5,152 bases of DNA from CAZTVF01 sp964616985 (GTDB lineage: Bacteria; Planctomycetota; Phycisphaerae; SM23-33). Both the position numbers and the translations under genes were made by a program. The notes below the pieces were generated by a model. It made no database searches. It worked only from the letters and a program-made list of their open reading frames with translations, and was not told the DNA's origin. Shown here one piece after another: positions 1 through 5,152 of the stretch (position 1 is its first letter; each line of letters opens with the position of its first letter). The stretch is from assembly GCA_964616985.1 (NCBI GenBank), contig CAZTVF010000208.1, forward strand, positions 1 to 5,152, read 5' to 3'.

Positions 1-82
1 TGTTCCTTCTGTCGGCAAGACTTATGGACGTTCATTAGTGTTTTCTACAGAGCAGTTCATGTGCGTTTCCTGGTGCCGCTTT

Positions 83-108
83 CGCTCGGGCCAGCCTTGC
101 ACCGAGCG
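83..108. repeat. Small stem-loop in the 5' intergenic region
   Basis: CGCTCGG at 83-89 is the exact reverse complement of CCGAGCG at 102-108, giving a 7-bp stem with a 12-nt loop; T82 and G109 could add a wobble pair. No T-tract follows on the + strand, so it does not look like an intrinsic terminator in that direction. Its role, if any, is unknown, and a stem this short can arise by chance in G/C-rich DNA. Confidence 0.3.
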
Positions 109-251
109 GCCGCCGGCAACATTAGTGTATCCGGCAATGCCCCCCGATGCGACCTCGCTGGCGCAGAATGCTGCCTCCCGGCACGGATGTTTGACATTGA
201 ATGACGGTTGATACTTACGAAGACACCCCCAAGCTGCGCCCTGCGGGCTTG

Positions 252-311
252 CTTGAGGGTGGCACCGATTTGGCATACCTCCTTGAGGCTGGCACCGATT
301 AGGCATGCCTC
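252..311. repeat. 30-bp tandem duplication (two abutting copies)
   Basis: Positions 252-281 and 282-311 are two directly abutting 30-bp copies that match at 27 of 30 positions. The differences are G/C at unit position 8, T/A at position 20 and A/G at position 26. Each unit begins CTTGAG and contains the invariant core GGCACCGATT followed by GGCAT and CCTC. In the second copy the changes create a perfect 10-bp palindrome, AGGCATGCCT (301-310). There is no spacer, so it is not CRISPR-like. It lies about 100 bp before the first gene. The drift between copies suggests it is not brand new. It may be a local slippage duplication or part of a dispersed genomic repeat. Confidence 0.85.
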
Positions 312-408
312 ACCCTGCAGCCTGCTGCCGCGCGGGACCTGAAAGGACCGGGAGGAGAGGCTTGTTTCACTCTTCGCCCCTGGCCATAATCCTCGCAGGA
401 GATCGACC

Positions 409-2130
409 ATGACGCTTGACCTTCGCATCTTCCGTTCGTTCCGCGCGAAGTACTACGAGGACGATATCCTCGCCGGCCCGCAGGCGTACCCGGCCGACTA
501 CTTCGAGCAGCTGGCCGAGCACGGCTTCAACGCGGTCTGGCTGCGGGGCATCTTGAGAAACCTCGCCACGACCGACGCGCTGCCCTCGCTGGCCCGGGAG
601 GTCGCCGCGCATCAGGACGCCCTGGCGGCCGTGGTCGAGCGGGCGGGCCGCTTCGGCGTCAAGGTGCTGCTGTATCTCAACGAGCCGCTGTGCCTGCCTC
701 CCGACGACCCCTTCTGGCGCGAGCATCCCGATGCCATGGGCGCCTACGGCGATTCGGGCATGGACGAATGGTGGGGCACGCATGCCCTGTGCACCTCCAC
801 GCCCGTCGTGCGGCAATGGCTGCGCGAGGCAGCCGCCGGCCTGTTCCGCGACGTGCCGCAATTGGGCGGCTGGTTCCTCATCTCCGCCAGCGAGCACCTC
901 ACGCATTGCTACTCGCATCGCGGCTGGGCCACGCGCGACGGCCGCAAGCACGACTGCCCCCGCTGCGCCGAGCGAACACCCAGCGCGGTGGCGGCCGGGG
1001 TGATCACCGACCTCCGCGACGGCACGCGGGCATCGAGCCCCGCCGCCCACTGCATCGCCTGGAACTGGAGCTGGACGATGTACGACGAGGACCCGCAGGA
1101 GGCCCTCCTGGACGCCCTGCCCAAGGACGTGACGCTGCTGCTGGACTTCGAGCGCGGCGGACACCGCACGATGCCCTCGGGCAAGCGCATCTTCGTCGAC
1201 GAATACAGCCTGGCCTTCGTGGGGCCCTCCGCGCGGTTCATGGCCGGGTATCGGGCGGCCCGCAAGCGCGGGCTGGAGGTGATGGCCAAGCTGCAGATCG
1301 GCACGACGCACGAACTGGCCACCGTGCCCAACCTGCCGCTGGTGGATCACGTGTACGAGAAACTCCGCCGGGCCGACGAGCTGGGCCTGGCGGGCTTTGT
1401 CGGCACGTGGAATTTCGGCAACGCCTTCAGCCTCAACACCGCCGCCGTGGGACAGTACGTCCGCGGCAGGGCGCAGGACGCCGCGGCGGCACAGGCGACG
1501 CCCGAGGAATTCGTCACCCGCCTGGCGGCCTCGTACTTCCCCGGCGCCGACGCCGCGGGCGTGGCCGGCGCGGTGGCCATCTTCTCGGCGGCGATGCAGC
1601 ACTTCCCGTTCGACATGTCGATGCTGTACTACGGGCCCGCGAACTACGCCCTGACGTACCCGCTGACGATGTCGCCGCTGACAGGCAAGAGCATGGGCTG
1701 GTCGTGGATGATGCACGAGCGCGGCGACGACCTGGCCCCCAGCCTGGGGCAGTTCACGCTGGAGGAGGTGATCGACTGCTTCACCGCCCTCGCCCGCCAA
1801 TGGCAGCGCGGGGCCGATGCCCTCGCCGCCGCCCTGGCCGGATGCGCCGACGTGCGGGCAGCGCAGGAACTGGGCGTGGCCAGGACCGCCGGCGCGTGCT
1901 TCCGCAGCACGGCCAACGTCTACCGCACGTATCGCCTGCGCAAGGAGCAGCCTCCCGACGCAGCCACGCAGTTCGGACTCATCGTCATCGACGAGATCCA
2001 GAACCTCGCGGCCGCACTCCCCTGTCTCCGCGCGGACGAGCGACTCGGTTTCCACGCCGAGTGCCAGGGCCGGCAATTCACGGCCGAGGCGGTTGAAGCG
2101 AAACTGAAGGCACTGAGACCGGTTTCATGA
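409..2130 (+). CDS. Putative cytoplasmic glycoside hydrolase, (beta/alpha)8 barrel, GH20/DUF4838-like
   Basis: Encodes 573 residues with no signal peptide or membrane segment, so probably cytoplasmic. The start is firm: AGGAG at 397-401 lies 7 nt before the ATG, and the in-frame stop at 340-342 leaves no other start between. Hydrophobic strand-like stretches occur at the spacing of a TIM barrel: about 5-12, 40-46 (GFNAVWL), 83-91 (GVKVLLYLNE), 153-162 (GGWFLISASE), 214-222 (IAWNWSW), 241-249, 289-299 (LEVMAKLQIG) and 328-338 (GFVGTWNFGN). Glu162 after strand 4, in SASEH, is the best acid candidate; the preceding residue is Ser, not the Asp of classical GH20 Asp-Glu pairs. A His/Cys-rich loop follows (H163, H166, C167, H170, H181, C183, C186) with a CPRC motif like that of DUF4838/GH20-like proteins. 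A helical C-terminal part ends in an RLGFHAE motif, which I recall from such families. Substrate and activity are unproven; an inactive sugar-binding homologue is possible. It is followed after 72 nt by an exported protein gene on the same strand. Confidence 0.9.
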   Translation: MTLDLRIFRSFRAKYYEDDILAGPQAYPADYFEQLAEHGFNAVWLRGILRNLATTDALPSLAREVAAHQDALAAVVERAGRFGVKVLLYLNEPLCLPPDDPFWREHPDAMGAYGDSGMDEWWGTHALCTSTPVVRQWLREAAAGLFRDVPQLGGWFLISASEHLTHCYSHRGWATRDGRKHDCPRCAERTPSAVAAGVITDLRDGTRASSPAAHCIAWNWSWTMYDEDPQEALLDALPKDVTLLLDFERGGHRTMPSGKRIFVDEYSLAFVGPSARFMAGYRAARKRGLEVMAKLQIGTTHELATVPNLPLVDHVYEKLRRADELGLAGFVGTWNFGNAFSLNTAAVGQYVRGRAQDAAAAQATPEEFVTRLAASYFPGADAAGVAGAVAIFSAAMQHFPFDMSMLYYGPANYALTYPLTMSPLTGKSMGWSWMMHERGDDLAPSLGQFTLEEVIDCFTALARQWQRGADALAAALAGCADVRAAQELGVARTAGACFRSTANVYRTYRLRKEQPPDAATQFGLIVIDEIQNLAAALPCLRADERLGFHAECQGRQFTAEAVEAKLKALRPVS

Positions 2131-2180
2131 TGGGCGGGAGACTTGCTCTCCTCTGCCTTGCGCTATTCGAATCTTGGTGA
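2127..2180 (+). CDS. Possible 17-codon micro-ORF (leader peptide or gene remnant)
   Basis: A very short frame starts ATGATG at 2127, so its ATG overlaps the TGA of the upstream gene (ATGA overlap, 2127-2130). It runs 17 codons to TGA at 2178-2180, immediately followed by a second TGA in the same frame. The peptide reads MMGGRLALLCLALFESW: one Arg, a Leu/Ala-rich hydrophobic stretch, then a short tail, which resembles a bare signal-peptide start. It ends 22 nt before the next gene's ATG, which is in a different frame. It could be a translational-coupling leader, the remnant of a signal-peptide start, or chance. No separate ribosome-binding site is obvious, but reinitiation after the ATGA overlap would not need one. 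Weakly supported. Confidence 0.2.
   Translation: MMGGRLALLCLALFESW
2137..2151. repeat. Weak stem-loop in the gap between genes 1 and 2
   Basis: GGAGA at 2137-2141 pairs exactly with TCTCC at 2147-2151 around a 5-nt loop, CTTGC; G2136-T2152 could add a wobble. It sits just after the first gene's stop and inside the 17-codon micro-ORF. No T-run follows, so it is a poor terminator, in line with possible read-through into the next gene. The stem is short enough to be chance. Confidence 0.2.
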
Positions 2181-2202
2181 TGACAAGTAAGAAAGGTCTG
2201 CC

Positions 2203-4017
2203 ATGAACCTGCGACTGCTGTCCCTGGCCGCCGTGATCATCTCCTGCTCCGCCCTGGTCCTCGCCGCCGACAACGCCGCACCGGCCGGGCCGGTCATCAA
2301 GGCCGACAAGGCCACCTCGATCCCGGCCTGGGCCCTGAAGCAGCGCGAGCTGCTGGAGCTCAACGGCAAGATCGTCAAGGAGTTCGACCGCGCCTTTCTG
2401 CTGCCCAATGGCTACACGAAGATCGAGTTCGTTCACGGCGGCGGCACGCAGGCGCCGGACGACTTCTTCGAGTGCATCTACAAGATGCCGCTGGTGTATG
2501 CCCTCGGCGGCGGCGAGGAAACGTGGGGCGTCTTCTGGAAGGCCTGGAAGGGCAGCCTCAAACAGCTGAGCGAGCAGAAGCTCCTGGCCAACGAGATGGC
2601 GAAGTACCTCGACTGGCACCACAACGGCGAGCACTACGAGGGCTTCTGGCTGGGCGCGCTGTGCGCGTCGAAGGACCCCGAGTATCGCCGCCTGGCGCTG
2701 AAGTACGCCAGCCTCTACGACGGCACGAACCCGGCCGCCCAGAACTACGACGCCAACGCCAAGGTCATCCGCAGCATGAACTCCGGCGGCGCGGGCCCGA
2801 TCATCAAGGGACGCATCGAGGATTGGGTCGAAGGCAAGATGGATGACCGCACCAAGCAGTTCTGGTCGCACTGGCTGGAGTGCGGGCACGACGGCCCGGC
2901 CAACATGAACACCACCTGCTTCGGCACGGTGGCGTACCTGCTGACGGGCGACGCCAACTACAAGCAGCGGACGATGGACTACCTCAACGCCTGGCGCGAC
3001 CGTGCCAAGGCCAACGGCGGCATGGTGCCCTCGATCGTGAACCTCGACGGCAAGGTGCCGGCCGAATGGTGGGGCGGCGTCATGGGGTGGGATTTCCAGC
3101 AGTTCGGCGGCCTGTTCCAGGTCTCCGGCGGCCCGCGGGCGGGCTGGGCCAATGCGATGCTGATGACCGGCGACCGCAGCTACTACGATGAACTCCGCGC
3201 CGAGGCCGACGAGGTCTGGGCGGCGCGATTCCCGAACAAGAACCCCGGCGTCACCGTGCCCGACCTGCCCCGCTACCGCGGCAAGGACGGGTGGCATGGC
3301 TCGCTGGGCAACGGCGTCGGCGGCGGGGGCAACGCCTCGGGCATCTACGGCTCCATCACCGCCAATGTCTACCTGGCCACCATGGCCAAGGACGATCTCG
3401 CCCGCGTGCTGGACCGCGCCGTCATCGGCATGGCCGGGCACGCCTACTACCACGAGGGCGGCTCGGAACTCACGTGGATCCGCTATCTGCAAGGCGAAGG
3501 CGCCGACTATCCCGAAAAGGCCCTCACCGACATGATCAAACGCGGCCAGGGCGACCTGGCGGCCCTGCAGAAGCTCAAGTCCGCCACAGACGAGGGCGCC
3601 GTCAAGAACGCCCCTCAGGTCGGCTGGGCCGGGGCGCTGGTGAACCTCATGACGGGCGGGCCGATGCCGCTGTGGCACGGGCAACTGCTCATGGCCCGCT
3701 TCTATTACTATGACCCGCAGCGCCAGCGGCCCGGCATCGCCGAGGACTGCGCCGCACTGGTGGAGAAGCTGTCCGACGACGCAGCCACGCTCGTGCTGGT
3801 CAACACCGGCAAGGACAAGGCCCGCACCGTGATCGTGCAGGGCGGCGCGTACAGCGAGCACCAGTTCCTCTCGGCCACGCCCGAGGGTGGCGCCGCCGTC
3901 AAGGTCGACGGCCCGCGTTTCAGCGTCGAGCTCGCCCCCGGCGCCAGCATCCGCCTCAACGTCGCCATGAAGCGCTACGCCAACACCCCCACGCTCCGCC
4001 AGCCGTGGGATAACTGA
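2203..4017 (+). CDS. Exported protein of unknown family: helical toroid-like domain plus C-terminal beta-sandwich
   Basis: Encodes 604 residues. The start is firm: AAAGG at 2192-2196 lies 6 nt before the ATG, and an in-frame TAA at 2188-2190 excludes earlier starts. Residues 1-22 are an export signal: MNLR, a hydrophobic core, then VLA with likely cleavage after Ala21. IISC at 12-15 also fits a lipobox, so a lipoprotein is possible. Residues about 40-505 are helix-rich, Trp/Tyr/Gly-rich and spaced like the repeated helical hairpins of an (alpha/alpha) toroid, a fold common in polysaccharide lyases and some glycoside hydrolases. Conspicuous polar/aromatic clusters that could line a cleft are WHHNGEHYEGFW (138-149), NMNTTCFGT (234-242), EWWGGVMGWDF (288-298), GVGGGGNASG (371-380) and HAYYHEGGSELTW (413-425). 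Residues about 515-588 alternate like a beta-sandwich (VLVNTG, TVIVQGG, FSVELAPG, IRLNV), as in many carbohydrate enzymes, with a conserved-looking tail KRYANTPT (590-597). I do not recognise a named family, and catalysis is unproven. It probably acts in the periplasm or outside, together with the neighbouring enzymes. Confidence 0.92.
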   Translation: MNLRLLSLAAVIISCSALVLAADNAAPAGPVIKADKATSIPAWALKQRELLELNGKIVKEFDRAFLLPNGYTKIEFVHGGGTQAPDDFFECIYKMPLVYALGGGEETWGVFWKAWKGSLKQLSEQKLLANEMAKYLDWHHNGEHYEGFWLGALCASKDPEYRRLALKYASLYDGTNPAAQNYDANAKVIRSMNSGGAGPIIKGRIEDWVEGKMDDRTKQFWSHWLECGHDGPANMNTTCFGTVAYLLTGDANYKQRTMDYLNAWRDRAKANGGMVPSIVNLDGKVPAEWWGGVMGWDFQQFGGLFQVSGGPRAGWANAMLMTGDRSYYDELRAEADEVWAARFPNKNPGVTVPDLPRYRGKDGWHGSLGNGVGGGGNASGIYGSITANVYLATMAKDDLARVLDRAVIGMAGHAYYHEGGSELTWIRYLQGEGADYPEKALTDMIKRGQGDLAALQKLKSATDEGAVKNAPQVGWAGALVNLMTGGPMPLWHGQLLMARFYYYDPQRQRPGIAEDCAALVEKLSDDAATLVLVNTGKDKARTVIVQGGAYSEHQFLSATPEGGAAVKVDGPRFSVELAPGASIRLNVAMKRYANTPTLRQPWDN

Positions 4018-4078
4018 TCAGGTCGCGATTCTGCCGCAGGACACGTGAACCTCGACATGATCGTCCGCGCGATCTAGA

Positions 4079-4107
4079 TGGCGATTCCCCGGCCATAGCG
4101 CTACAAT
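4079..4107 (+). promoter_or_regulatory. Possible sigma-70-type promoter for the esterase gene
   Basis: TACAAT at 4102-4107 matches the TATAAT consensus at five of six positions. Spaced 17 nt upstream, TGGCGA (4079-4084) matches TTGACA at only three of six positions. Transcription would begin near 4114, leaving a leader of about 75-80 nt that includes the G/C-rich palindrome. The evidence is the -10 match and position only; one -10-like hexamer is easily found by chance. Confidence 0.25.
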
Positions 4108-4126
4108 CGTAGGCGGACCAGGCAGA

Positions 4127-4148
4127 CCCGGGCCCGGGGGCGAGCCCC
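4127..4148. repeat. G/C-rich palindrome and hairpin in the esterase leader
   Basis: CCCGGGCCCGGG at 4127-4138 is a perfect 12-bp palindrome. It overlaps a second inverted pair, GGGG (4137-4140) and CCCC (4145-4148), around a CGAG loop. In RNA these would be mutually exclusive, very stable structures 40-60 nt before the start codon and about 35 nt before the ribosome-binding site. It may be an operator-like site, a leader structure or simply base composition. Confidence 0.35.
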
Positions 4149-4183
4149 GACGCGGGCCGCCGGCGATGGCGACGTGAATCTCC

Positions 4184-4187
4184 AGGA
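4184..4187 (+). promoter_or_regulatory. Ribosome-binding site favouring the second of two tandem ATGs
   Basis: AGGA at 4184-4187 is the only Shine-Dalgarno-like match before the esterase gene. It lies 3 nt before the ATG at 4191, which is tight, but 6 nt before the adjacent ATG at 4194, which is near optimal. Translation may therefore begin mainly at the second ATG, removing one Met without affecting the signal peptide. Confidence 0.45.
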
Positions 4188-4190
4188 ACC

Positions 4191-4997
4191 ATGATGAGAC
4201 TGCTGCCGATTCTTGCGACGATGTGGCTGCTGCTGCCTGCGGGCGGCTGCGCGGTCGTGGACAACCCCACCCCCGTGGATGAGCGCTACGAGACCAACCC
4301 CGTCACCGGGCGGGGATACTGGGTGTACGTGCCGCTGAGCTGCCAGCCCGATCACCCCTCCCCCGTCATCATCACCTGCCACGGCACGGTGCCGTTCGAC
4401 GTGGCGAATCACCACATCCGCGAGTGGAAGACCATCGGCGAACAGACCGGCTGCATCATCGTCGCCCCCGAACTCAAGGGCACCGATGGCATCCTGGGCG
4501 ACGGGCCAACCCACGACATGCTGGCCGACGAGAGGCACATCCTGACGCTGCTGGCCGCCCTGGGCTACCGCTACAACCTCGACCGGGCCAACATCATGAT
4601 CACGGGCTTCTCGGGCGGCGGGTTCCCGACATACTTCGTGGGCCTGCGGAACCCGGGCGTCTTCAGCGTGGTCGTGGGACGCAACTGCAACTTCAGCCGC
4701 TCCAACCTCCAGGGGTGGTTCCCGCCCGAGGCCACGGGCCAGGACGTGCTGGTGTACTACGGCGAGAACGATCCGGGCACGATCCTCGACCAGTCGAAGA
4801 ACTGCATCGAGACGCTCCGCCAGTGGGGCTTCACCGTGGAGCGTGAGACGATTCCGCAGGCCGGCCACGAGAGGCACCCGGAGGTGGCGATGAAGTTTTT
4901 CCGCCTGCACATGCGCCCGCCCAAGCCGTCACTGCCCGCCGGCGTGGGCACGACGGCCCCGGCGACGATGCCTGCTGCCACGCCCGGCGGCGTCTGA
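4191..4997 (+). CDS. Putative lipoprotein esterase, alpha/beta-hydrolase fold (PHB depolymerase/feruloyl esterase-like)
   Basis: Encodes 268 residues (267 if the second ATG at 4194 is used). Residues 1-19 form a short hydrophobic signal ending in PAGGC, so Cys20 is the probable lipidated residue; Ala rather than Leu at -3 makes the lipobox imperfect, but the overall pattern is lipoprotein-like. The alpha/beta-hydrolase layout is clear: strand PVIITCHGT with the HG oxyanion motif (H64, G65), the nucleophile elbow GFSGGG with Ser141, an acid candidate Asp194 in GEND after strand VLVYY (187-191), and His226 in QAGHERHP. Order and spacing fit secreted esterases of the PHB-depolymerase/LpqC/feruloyl-esterase group, which cleave ester groups such as aromatic or acyl decorations of polysaccharides. 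A Pro/Ala/Thr-rich tail (about 243-268) extends past the catalytic domain and is probably disordered. The protein likely faces the periplasm or cell surface. The substrate is not shown by sequence; a peptidase or depolymerase of the same fold is possible. Confidence 0.92.
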   Translation: MMRLLPILATMWLLLPAGGCAVVDNPTPVDERYETNPVTGRGYWVYVPLSCQPDHPSPVIITCHGTVPFDVANHHIREWKTIGEQTGCIIVAPELKGTDGILGDGPTHDMLADERHILTLLAALGYRYNLDRANIMITGFSGGGFPTYFVGLRNPGVFSVVVGRNCNFSRSNLQGWFPPEATGQDVLVYYGENDPGTILDQSKNCIETLRQWGFTVERETIPQAGHERHPEVAMKFFRLHMRPPKPSLPAGVGTTAPATMPAATPGGV

Positions 4998-5104
4998 GCC
5001 TCCTTCGAGAAGCAGTCTGGGATCGCCTTCGCCTCTGGAGTGGACGAAGAAGCCGGCCGTGAAGACCAACCCTCTCACTCCCTCAGGGCATTCGCACTCT
5101 CGTG

Positions 5105-5149
5105 GCACGGGCATCTTGCCCGTGCGTCCCACGGGCGTCCCGCCCGTGG
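5105..5149. repeat. Twin tandem hairpins with ACGGGC/GCCCGT stems
   Basis: Two perfect hairpins lie side by side. The first has a 9-bp stem, GCACGGGCA (5105-5113) with TGCCCGTGC (5117-5125), and loop TCT. The second has a 9-bp stem, CCACGGGCG (5129-5137) with CGCCCGTGG (5141-5149), and loop TCC. Only three nucleotides separate them, and they share the arms CACGGGC and GCCCGTG, so the pair is also an imperfect direct repeat. This matches, from memory, a dispersed repeat style common in planctomycete genomes and often mis-called as small proteins. It lies 107 nt after the esterase stop and might also end transcription, but the window stops before any T-tract could be seen. Confidence 0.85.
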
Positions 5150-5152
5150 ATA

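Larger units (their letters stand above)
1..408. other. Non-coding 5' region, no supported gene
   Basis: About 400 bases upstream of the first gene with no convincing coding sequence on either strand. It is more AT-rich than the genes, especially around 1-60 and 190-225, and lacks their codon pattern. Open frames exist on the minus strand, but their predicted peptides are Cys/Arg/Pro-rich without domain character, have no evident ribosome-binding site, and partly consist of a translated 30-bp tandem repeat, so I do not call them. Structure seen: a 9-bp direct repeat CATTAGTGT at 33-41 and 120-128, a 7-bp stem-loop at 83-108, the tandem duplication at 252-311, and an AGGAG ribosome-binding site at 397-401 serving the next gene. 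No strong sigma-70-type promoter is obvious; CATAAT at 385-390 sits 17 nt after a poor TTGTTT (362-367) and would start transcription inside the ribosome-binding site. Confidence 0.7.
4018..4190. other. Intergenic region before the esterase gene
   Basis: A 173-nt gap. GATCG (4059-4063) can pair with CGATC (4070-4074) over a 6-nt loop, but no T-run follows, so it is a weak terminator candidate for the preceding gene. Downstream lie a possible -10 element at 4102-4107 and a G/C-rich palindromic tract at 4127-4148. The gap is longer than the 72 nt between genes 1 and 2, which suggests the esterase gene may be transcribed at least partly on its own. Confidence 0.5.

Noticed and set aside
191..217. 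Promoter with a perfect TTGACA at 191-196
   Set aside because: No acceptable -10 element at 16-18 nt; the nearest candidate, TACTTA (212-217), is at 15 nt and matches poorly.
252..311. CRISPR array
   Set aside because: The two 30-bp copies abut with no spacer, there are only two units, and no cas-like gene is present.
362..390. Promoter TTGTTT-17-CATAAT before gene 1
   Set aside because: The -35 matches only three of six, and the implied start near 397 would fall in the ribosome-binding site.
22..428. Two minus-strand frames of 94 and 123 aa in the 5' region
   Set aside because: They run through the tandem duplication, giving a repeated MPNRC-type peptide, and lack a ribosome-binding site and protein-like composition; the longer begins inside gene 1.
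367..2076. 569-aa open frame on the minus strand opposite gene 1
   Set aside because: Antisense shadow in G/C-rich DNA. The peptide is low-complexity, rich in Gly, Arg, Val, His and Ala with no domain, while the + frame has a good ribosome-binding site, barrel strands and motifs.
690..2096. 468-aa frame on the + strand overlapping gene 1 out of frame
   Set aside because: Arg/Pro/Gly/His-rich composition typical of a shifted reading of G/C-rich codons; no independent start signal.
2125..3861. 578-aa open frame on the minus strand opposite gene 2
   Set aside because: Same antisense pattern. The + frame has a signal peptide, a ribosome-binding site and a plausible fold; the minus frame has none of these.
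4101..4910. 269-aa minus-strand frame opposite the esterase
   Set aside because: The + strand frame shows a full alpha/beta-hydrolase motif set; the antisense frame has no recognisable domain.
5027..5049. Terminator after the esterase gene (CTTCG/CGAAG)
   Set aside because: Only a 5-bp stem with a 13-nt loop and no T-run; not distinguishable from chance.

Overview
The window is high-GC bacterial chromosomal DNA carrying three complete genes, all on the + strand, with non-coding stretches at both ends. The organism is probably a member of the Planctomycetota, perhaps Phycisphaerae-like. The grounds are the strong G/C bias at third codon positions, the secreted and lipoprotein carbohydrate-active-type proteins of poorly characterised families, and the twin ACGGGC...GCCCGT hairpins at the right end, a dispersed repeat style I associate from memory with planctomycete genomes. 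This placement is inference; there is no rRNA or marker gene to confirm it.

Layout: 1-408 has no convincing gene. It is visibly more AT-rich than the genes and holds a 30-bp tandem duplication (252-311), a 9-bp direct repeat and a small stem-loop. 409-2130 encodes a 573-aa protein without a signal peptide that reads as a (beta/alpha)8-barrel, glycoside-hydrolase-like enzyme (GH20/DUF4838-like flavour). A 72-nt gap containing a 17-codon micro-ORF leads to 2203-4017, a 604-aa exported protein that appears to combine an alpha-helical toroid-like domain with a C-terminal beta-sandwich; I cannot place it in a named family. A 173-nt gap with a possible promoter and a G/C-rich palindrome precedes 4191-4997, a 268-aa putative lipoprotein of the alpha/beta-hydrolase fold with a visible Ser-Asp-His set (PHB-depolymerase/feruloyl-esterase-like). 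4998-5152 is non-coding and ends in two tandem perfect hairpins.

How they may work together (inference): an exported toroid-like protein and an envelope-anchored esterase would act on a decorated polysaccharide outside the cytoplasm, and the unsecreted barrel enzyme would process imported oligosaccharides. Genes 1 and 2 are close enough to be co-transcribed; gene 3 may have its own promoter. No transporter, sensor or regulator lies in the window, so the substrate cannot be named. I see no phage, CRISPR, transposase, tRNA or rRNA. The most original material is the pair of unassigned proteins (genes 1 and 2); the rest is modest.
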